Positions 7,026-10,550 of a stretch of DNA of 10,550 nucleotides are shown here, one piece after another; within the stretch, counting starts at the first letter, position 1; each line of letters starts with the position of its first letter. Position numbers and translations under genes: made by a program. The notes beneath the pieces are model-generated. The model searched no databases. It was not told the origin of the DNA and saw nothing but the letters and a program-made list of their open reading frames with translations. This stretch comes from Sulfuriflexus sp032250955 (GTDB lineage: Bacteria; Pseudomonadota; Gammaproteobacteria; AKS1): contig NZ_JAVVES010000081.1 of the NCBI RefSeq assembly GCF_032250955.1, forward strand, positions 1-10,550, read 5' to 3'.

Positions 7026-7286
7026 TTAGTCTTCATGAACGTCAAACTGGCGATCCAGTTTGTTCATGCGTGAGGCGTAAAAGAAGATCAGCGCTACGAA
7101 AGTGTAGATAGAACCCTGTTGGGCAAACCAGAAGCCCAGGGGATAACCGCCGAGTGAGATGGTGTTCATAACGTCGACGAGCAAAATGCCGAAGCCGTAT
7201 GAAACGATGAACCAAATAATCAGGCAAAATAACAGCAGGCGAACATTCGCCTTCCAGTACTCCGCCGCGTTTCCAGTGGATTGCAT
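7026..7286 (-). CDS. DUF4212 small subunit of the sodium:solute symporter
   Basis: This 86-residue membrane protein has two predicted helices (about 15-39 and 51-72) and short charged ends. The family blocks are clear: YWKANVRLLL, then GYPLGFWFAQQGSIYTFVAL, and the tail LDRQFDVHED. Proteins of this family are encoded just ahead of VC_2705-type symporters and are annotated as their small subunits. Whether they aid folding or transport, or control it, is not known from the sequence. The start is ATG, 7 nt after a strong AAGGAG (7294-7299 on the plus strand as ctcctt). The stop codon is 16 bp before the symporter start, so the two genes form an operon. A tandem repeat with promoter-like TATAAC boxes lies just upstream. 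Confidence 0.92.
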   Translation of the reverse strand: MQSTGNAAEYWKANVRLLLFCLIIWFIVSYGFGILLVDVMNTISLGGYPLGFWFAQQGSIYTFVALIFFYASRMNKLDRQFDVHED

Positions 7287-7309
7287 GAGAGAGCTCCTTT
7301 TTCGTTTAT

Positions 7310-7335
7310 ATTGTTATATACGATTGTTATATACG
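7310..7335 (-). promoter_or_regulatory. 13-bp tandem direct repeat ahead of the DUF4212-symporter unit
   Basis: attgttatatacg occurs twice with no gap (7310-7322, 7323-7335); on the minus strand it reads cgtatataacaat. Each copy contains a near-palindrome (gttatatac) and a TATAAC that resembles a -10 box, about 25-40 nt before the start codon. No good -35 box lies 16-18 nt further upstream, so the element may be an activator or repressor site, a weak promoter, or both. The identity of any regulator is unknown; in Pseudomonas and Vibrio acetate genes are controlled by CrbR/MxtR-type two-component systems, but I cannot match this box to their site. Confidence 0.5.
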
Positions 7336-7392
7336 TTTTGTATTATCGGATGGCGAAAAATTACGACTCTATTCAATAACCAACCTTTCCAG

Positions 7393-7422
7393 AAAAAACC
7401 GCTTTCCTGCCAAGGTTTTTTT
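7393..7422. terminator. Weak A/T-flanked stem-loop, possible terminator
   Basis: aaaaaacc (7393-7400) pairs with ggtttttt (7414-7421) around a 13-nt loop. Both strands would end in a run of T, so it could stop the nadC transcript on the minus strand. Only two GC pairs close the stem, which makes it weak, and it lies about 170 bp beyond the small ORF and 340 bp beyond nadC. Confidence 0.3.
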
Positions 7423-7588
7423 AGCCACTTCGACGGGGTATTACTGACGCAATACCGGTATCGAAGCCGGGAACTGGCATGCGGTGAAAGGTTATCTCCT
7501 GGCCAGTACAGCTTGTACTGCCTGCGCCAAAATGGTGCAGACCGCCTCCGAGATTATCAGAACTAAAATAGAAATGTAATGGGCGGGT

Positions 7589-7759
7589 TTATTTATACCA
7601 GCGGGTAAAATCGGCTACGGCTGCACGCTCGACTCGATACTGGTTGACTGGCATAACCCAGGGACATGCCACAGGCAAGCGCTTGTGTATCAGGGACTTG
7701 CAGGGCGGTGCGGACAATATCCGGATACGACGTTCGCGCATCGGGGTGAGGATATCCAT
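7589..7759 (-). CDS. Possible small ORF (56 aa) directly after nadC
   Basis: An ATG 4 bp after the nadC stop codon opens a 56-codon frame beginning MDILTPMRERRIRILSAPPC and ending FTRWYK. It is basic, has two Cys (20, 32) and no clear membrane helix or signal peptide. I do not recognise a family. The frame extends upstream to an in-frame ATG at 7801 inside nadC, but the start next to the nadC stop is more natural. Its ribosome site is poor (AGG 3 nt upstream, GAGG 12 nt upstream), so it would depend on coupling to nadC. It could equally be a chance frame or the remnant of a decayed gene. Confidence 0.3.
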   Translation of the reverse strand: MDILTPMRERRIRILSAPPCKSLIHKRLPVACPWVMPVNQYRVERAAVADFTRWYK

Positions 7760-7763
7760 GGAC

Positions 7764-8606
7764 CTAACTATCCTCAAAGCGCATGGACAGATCCACGGCA
7801 TGGATATGCTTTGTCAGCTCACCGGTGGAAACGTAATCGACGCCGGTTTCGGCAATCTGTGGAATCGTCTCGAGTGTAACGCCGCCAGAGGCCTCGAGCC
7901 TGGCCTGGCCTTTATTCATCGCCACGGCGGTGAGCAGATCCGCCCGCTTGAAGTTATCGAGCAACAGGATATCGGCACCGGCATCGAGGGCCTCGCGCAG
8001 CTCATCAAGCGTCTCTACCTCGACCTCGACTGGCACATCGAGCCGCATGGCCCTGGCCTGTGCCACCGCCGCCGTGATGGAGCCGGCCGCGGCGATATGG
8101 TTTTCCTTGATGAGAATGCCATCATACAGGCCGACACGATGGTTATAACAACCGCCACAGGTTACGGCATATTTCAGTGCGCGGCGCAGACCCGGGATGG
8201 TCTTGCGCGTATCCAGCACCCTGGTCTTCGTGTGCGCCACCGCGTCGGCATAGCGTCGCGACAGCGTTGCCGTCGCCGATAACGTCTGCAGGAAATTGAG
8301 CGCGGTACGTTCGCCGGTGAGCAGCGCGCGCGCGGGGCCACTGAGGGTGCACAGGCACTGCTCCGGGGTGACGAGATCGCCGTCCGCAACCTGCCACGCT
8401 ATCTCAATACGAGGATCCAGTTGGCGGAAGGCCTCGTTGACCCACTCGACACCACAGATAACGGCGGCTTCGCGGGTGATTATCCTGGCGCTGGCGGTGG
8501 CCTTTTCGGGGATCAGTGCCGCCGTGATATCACCACTGCCGACATCCTCGCGCAGGGCGCGGCGGACATCCTCGGCAATGACCTCTTGCAGTTCGCTGTC
8601 GATCAC
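7764..8606 (-). CDS. nadC: Nicotinate-nucleotide pyrophosphorylase (carboxylating), quinolinate phosphoribosyltransferase
   Basis: This 280-residue cytoplasmic enzyme converts quinolinate and PRPP to nicotinate mononucleotide, CO2 and pyrophosphate, the step where the de novo pathway enters NAD synthesis. Length is normal, slightly shorter than E. coli NadC. Conserved features are REDVGSGDIT (19-28), RKTIPGLRRALKYAVTCGG (134-152) with the substrate-binding Arg residues, NHRVGLYDGILIKENH (155-170), VEVET (195-199), LLLDNF (214-219) and EASGGV (238-243). The start is GTG directly after the TAA of the FKBP gene (no spacing) with no good Shine-Dalgarno, so translation probably relies on coupling. 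nadA and nadB are not in the window. The pairing with an FKBP gene has no obvious metabolic logic. Confidence 0.96.
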   Translation of the reverse strand: MIDSELQEVIAEDVRRALREDVGSGDITAALIPEKATASARIITREAAVICGVEWVNEAFRQLDPRIEIAWQVADGDLVTPEQCLCTLSGPARALLTGERTALNFLQTLSATATLSRRYADAVAHTKTRVLDTRKTIPGLRRALKYAVTCGGCYNHRVGLYDGILIKENHIAAAGSITAAVAQARAMRLDVPVEVEVETLDELREALDAGADILLLDNFKRADLLTAVAMNKGQARLEASGGVTLETIPQIAETGVDYVSTGELTKHIHAVDLSMRFEDS

Positions 8607-8957
8607 TTATTCGGAGATTTCCAGCAACTCGATTTCGAAGATCAGGGTTGCATTCGGCGGGATCACACCACCGGCACCGCCTTCGCCGTAACCGAGTTCA
8701 GGCGGGATGGTAAGTTTGCGCTTGCCGCCGACTCTCATGCCGACTACGCCCTGGTCCCAGCCCTTGATGACATAACCACGATCAACCGGGAAGCTGAACG
8801 GGTCGTTACGATCGACACTGGAGTCAAACTTGGTGCCATCTTCAAGCCAGCCGGTGTAATGGACGATGGCCGTCTGGCCCTTGCCGGTGGCTTCGGTGCC
8901 GTCACCCACTGTGAGGTCTTCGTAACGCAGGCCGGTTTCAGTCGTGATTTCGCTCAT
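8607..8957 (-). CDS. FKBP-type peptidyl-prolyl cis-trans isomerase
   Basis: This 116-residue protein is a single FKBP domain without a signal peptide, so it should act in the cytoplasm as a proline isomerase in protein folding. The match to human FKBP12 is clear across the pocket: Tyr34, Phe44 and Asp45 (in YTGWLEDGTKFDSS), Val63-Ile64 and Trp67 (in GYVIKGWDQG), Tyr90 and Phe107 (in ATLIFEIELLEI). There is no insert in the flap, so it is the compact FKBP12 type rather than SlyD or FkpA, which have extra domains. The start is ATG with a strong AAGGAG at a 6-nt spacing (8964-8969) and a perfect TATAAT further upstream. The stop codon touches the nadC start codon, so the two genes form an operon. 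Confidence 0.95.
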   Translation of the reverse strand: MSEITTETGLRYEDLTVGDGTEATGKGQTAIVHYTGWLEDGTKFDSSVDRNDPFSFPVDRGYVIKGWDQGVVGMRVGGKRKLTIPPELGYGEGGAGGVIPPNATLIFEIELLEISE

Positions 8958-8983
8958 GTCACTCTCCTTAATATTGGCCGCAC

Positions 8984-8989
8984 ATTATA
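8984..8989 (-). promoter_or_regulatory. Perfect -10 box for the FKBP-nadC operon
   Basis: On the minus strand TATAAT lies 26 nt before the FKBP start codon, giving an expected 5' leader of roughly 20 nt that includes the AAGGAG site. At 17-nt spacing the -35 position holds CCCGGT, a poor match, and there is no TGn extension. The box lies in the 42-bp gap after the AGCS gene, and the -35 region overlaps the end of that gene. Confidence 0.6.
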
Positions 8990-8999
8990 CCTCAAATGC

Positions 9000-10370
9000 T
9001 TACCGAACCGGGGTCTGCGGGCGGGCAAAGTAGTCGTCGCTGAGCTTTTTCACCAGCCCGGCGAGCAGGACAAGGCTTACCAGGTTGGGCACAGCCATGA
9101 GGATGTTGGTGATGTCGGCGATGTTCCAGACCAGGTTGAGCGGGATCCAGGCGCCGACCACCACGAGCACGGTATAGACCATGCGGTATGGCAGCACGGC
9201 ACGCCGGCCGAACAGGAACTCGGCACTGCGATCACCGTAATATGACCAGGCGATGGTGGTGGAGAAGGCAAAAAACATGAGACCGAAGCCGACCACCCAG
9301 GCGCCAAAGCGGCCAAGCGTCTGCTCAAAGGCATAGGCTGAAAGGGCCGCACCGGTATAGGCCTCGGGACGGGCCTCGCCCCAGGCACCGGAGATAACGA
9401 TGACGAGCGCGGTCATGGTGCAGATAATAATCGTGTCGATGAATGGCCCCAGCATAGCCACCAGCCCTTCCCGCACCGGTTCATTGGTCCGCGCGGCGGC
9501 ATGTGCCATCGGCGCGGAGCCGAGTCCGGCCTCGTTGGAGAATACGCCGCGGGCAACCCCGTACTGGATGGCCGCGCCGATGGCGGCACCACCGGCGGCG
9601 GCCGGATTCAGGGCCAGGTTAATGATGGTGGCAAAGGCCGCGGGAATGGCGCTGGCATTAAGGGCAAGCACGACCAGTGCGGCCCCGCAGTAGACGATCG
9701 CCATGAACGGCACGATGCGCGAGGCGACCTTGGCAATGCGGCGGATGCCGCCGATGATAACGAGGCCGACGAAGATCGCCATGACCACGCCGATGGCGAG
9801 CCGGTACTTGTCCGCCCCGGGGAAGATATAACGCAGACCATCAGCCACCGAGTTGGCCTGTACCATGTTGCCGATGCCGAACGAGGCAATCAGGGTAAAC
9901 ACGGCAAACAACACACCCAGCCATTTCAGGTTCAGGGCGCGGGCCAGTGTATACATGGGACCGCCGGAGATGGTGCCGTCCTCATGCACAATGCGGAACT
10001 TCACCGCCAGGGTGCAGGAAGTGAACTTGCTGGCCATGCCGACCAGTGCCGTGATCCACATCCAGAACACCGCCCCCGGGCCACCGAGGGCAATCGCCGT
10101 GGCGACCCCGGCGATGTTACCCGTGCCGACCGTGGCCGAGAGGGCGGTGGCCAGGGCCTGGAAATGACTGACCTCGCCTACATCAGTGGGCTTGTCATAC
10201 TTGCCCCGCACCAGCGCAACGGCATGCTTGAAGCCGCGAAACTGGATAAAGCGTAAACGAACTGTCAGGTAGAGACCGGTACCGACGAGTAATACAATTG
10301 CCGGCAGTCCCCAGAGTTGACCGGCGATGCTGCCGGTTAATGAAGTCAAGTCAGTCAGCCATGTTTCCAT
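9000..10370 (-). CDS. Sodium:alanine/glycine symporter, AGCS family
   Basis: This 456-residue inner-membrane protein imports alanine or glycine with sodium; members of the family are about 440-550 residues. The family signature GGPGAVFWMWITALVG is at 96-111, preceded by the conserved sodium/substrate block ALSATVGTGNIAGVATAIAL (76-95). Further blocks are GGPMYT (136-141), GVARGVFSNEAGLGSAP (271-287) and MLGPFIDTIIICTMTAL (306-322). About ten or eleven hydrophobic segments are visible. The start is ATG with AGGG about 8 nt upstream and a plausible sigma-70 promoter about 20 nt beyond. It is likely monocistronic or weakly joined to the FKBP-nadC operon, since that has its own -10 box in the 42-bp gap. 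The exact amino acid cannot be told from sequence. Confidence 0.95.
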   Translation of the reverse strand: METWLTDLTSLTGSIAGQLWGLPAIVLLVGTGLYLTVRLRFIQFRGFKHAVALVRGKYDKPTDVGEVSHFQALATALSATVGTGNIAGVATAIALGGPGAVFWMWITALVGMASKFTSCTLAVKFRIVHEDGTISGGPMYTLARALNLKWLGVLFAVFTLIASFGIGNMVQANSVADGLRYIFPGADKYRLAIGVVMAIFVGLVIIGGIRRIAKVASRIVPFMAIVYCGAALVVLALNASAIPAAFATIINLALNPAAAGGAAIGAAIQYGVARGVFSNEAGLGSAPMAHAAARTNEPVREGLVAMLGPFIDTIIICTMTALVIVISGAWGEARPEAYTGAALSAYAFEQTLGRFGAWVVGFGLMFFAFSTTIAWSYYGDRSAEFLFGRRAVLPYRMVYTVLVVVGAWIPLNLVWNIADITNILMAVPNLVSLVLLAGLVKKLSDDYFARPQTPVR

Positions 10371-10389
10371 ATTTTCTACCCTGTTTATT

Positions 10390-10418
10390 ATTATTTAATT
10401 TCACTGCTGTCCCGTTAA
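10390..10418 (-). promoter_or_regulatory. Candidate sigma-70 promoter of the AGCS symporter
   Basis: On the minus strand, TTAACG (10418-10413, 4 of 6 to TTGACA) and AATAAT (10395-10390, 5 of 6 to TATAAT) are separated by 17 nt. The -10 box lies 19 nt before the start codon, so the leader would be about a dozen nucleotides, just long enough for the AGGG site. The flanks are AT-rich. The -35 box is 3 bp from the inverted-repeat element at 10421-10497. Confidence 0.5.
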
Positions 10419-10420
10419 TT

Positions 10421-10497
10421 CCCTCTCCCTGAGGGAGAGGGTTAGGGTGAGGGGATTTAGATTCGATAACACATTGTTTTATTTACTCCCTCATCCT
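10421..10497. repeat. Nested inverted-repeat element (REP/MITE-like)
   Basis: A perfect 9-bp hairpin, ccctctccc (10421-10429) and gggagaggg (10433-10441) with loop tga, is followed by ttagggtgagggg. The segment agggtgaggg (10444-10453) pairs with ccctcatcct (10488-10497) at 9 of 10 positions plus a wobble. Sequences of the form ccctctccc-n-gggagagggttagggtgaggg are, from memory, a common dispersed intergenic repeat in gammaproteobacteria. It sits directly upstream of the AGCS promoter and might also end transcription from a gene to the right of the window. Confidence 0.65.
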
Positions 10498-10550
10498 GGC
10501 CTTCTGATAGAACAACTAGCCATTCGCCTAAGCTGTCTAACTACGACAGC
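10498..10550. other. Unassigned right edge
   Basis: No reading frame, hairpin or promoter-like pair could be supported in the last 53 bases. They may be part of a longer intergenic region or of a gene that continues beyond the window. Confidence 0.5.

Larger units (their letters stand above)
7287..7763. other. Intergenic region between nadC and the DUF4212 gene
   Basis: This is 477 bp without a well-supported gene. From the nadC side it holds a possible 56-residue ORF (7759-7589), then about 170 bp in which I see no clear element, an A/T-rich stem-loop at 7393-7422, and the tandem repeat and Shine-Dalgarno of the DUF4212 gene. Base composition becomes clearly more AT-rich from 7390 toward 7287, as expected for a promoter region. 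No tRNA-like cloverleaf or riboswitch consensus was found on either strand. Confidence 0.6.

Noticed and set aside
7401..7440. Sigma-54 promoter (ttggcagg on the minus strand)
   Set aside because: The GG is followed after ten bases by GT, not the required GC, and the site is over 100 bp from the start codon.
7159..7566. 135-residue open frame on the plus strand over the DUF4212 promoter
   Set aside because: It overlaps the DUF4212 gene in antisense, crosses the promoter and tandem repeat, and has no visible family signature or convincing ribosome site.
7441..7586. tRNA or small RNA gene in the nadC-DUF4212 spacer
   Set aside because: No T-arm GTTCGANNC consensus, cloverleaf stems or promoter-terminator pair could be found on either strand.
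8421..9245. 274-residue open frame on the plus strand
   Set aside because: It runs antisense to the FKBP gene and to the ends of nadC and the AGCS gene, all strongly supported by family motifs. Its translation has no recognisable domain.
9501..10256. 251-residue open frame on the plus strand
   Set aside because: It lies fully antisense to the AGCS symporter and has the Gly/Asp/His-rich composition typical of the reverse strand of a membrane-protein gene.

Overview
The window looks like a chromosomal segment from a gammaproteobacterium of moderately high GC. Protein families, gene order and codon use suggest this; nothing fixes the genus. All eight well-supported protein genes lie on the minus strand, so transcription runs from high to low coordinates. 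No phage, insertion sequence, CRISPR array, tRNA or rRNA gene was found.

Reading in the direction of transcription: (i) 10550-10371 is non-coding, with a nested inverted-repeat element and a plausible promoter, ahead of (ii) an AGCS-family sodium:alanine/glycine symporter (10370-9000). (iii) A perfect TATAAT box overlaps the end of that gene and probably drives a tight pair, an FKBP-type peptidyl-prolyl isomerase and nadC (8957-7764), whose stop and GTG start codons are directly adjacent. A possible 56-residue small ORF follows nadC by 4 bp. (iv) A 0.5-kb spacer (7763-7287) ends in a 13-bp tandem direct repeat just upstream of (v) a two-gene transporter unit, a DUF4212 small subunit and a sodium:solute symporter (7286-5228), closed by an intrinsic terminator at 5160-5123. 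(vi) A CBS-domain/DUF294 nucleotidyltransferase-like protein and a DEDDh exonuclease form a tight pair (4977-2404). (vii) Acetyl-CoA synthetase, acs, follows 78 bp later (2325-379). (viii) The last 378 bp are a tandem array of 111-bp REP-like units touching the acs stop codon.

Genes in (v)-(vii) make sense together as an acetate-use locus. The symporter pair would import acetate or a similar small carboxylate with sodium, and Acs would activate acetate to acetyl-CoA, releasing AMP and pyrophosphate. The CBS/DUF294 protein has two CBS domains of the adenine-nucleotide-binding type and could sense the resulting AMP/ATP state. As I recall, Pseudomonas, Vibrio and Shewanella carry a similar symporter/DUF4212/DUF294/exonuclease neighbourhood. 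The job of the exonuclease there is unclear.

The most unusual element is the 1-378 array. Each unit carries a GTAG tetranucleotide just before a 14-bp palindrome arm, the layout of REP sequences recognised by RAYT (Y1-type) transposases. Each unit also holds a third segment that could compete for the same arm. Other points of interest are an EF-hand-like loop inside the symporter, a Glu in place of the usual Asp in exonuclease motif II, and the tandem near-palindromic boxes before the DUF4212 gene.
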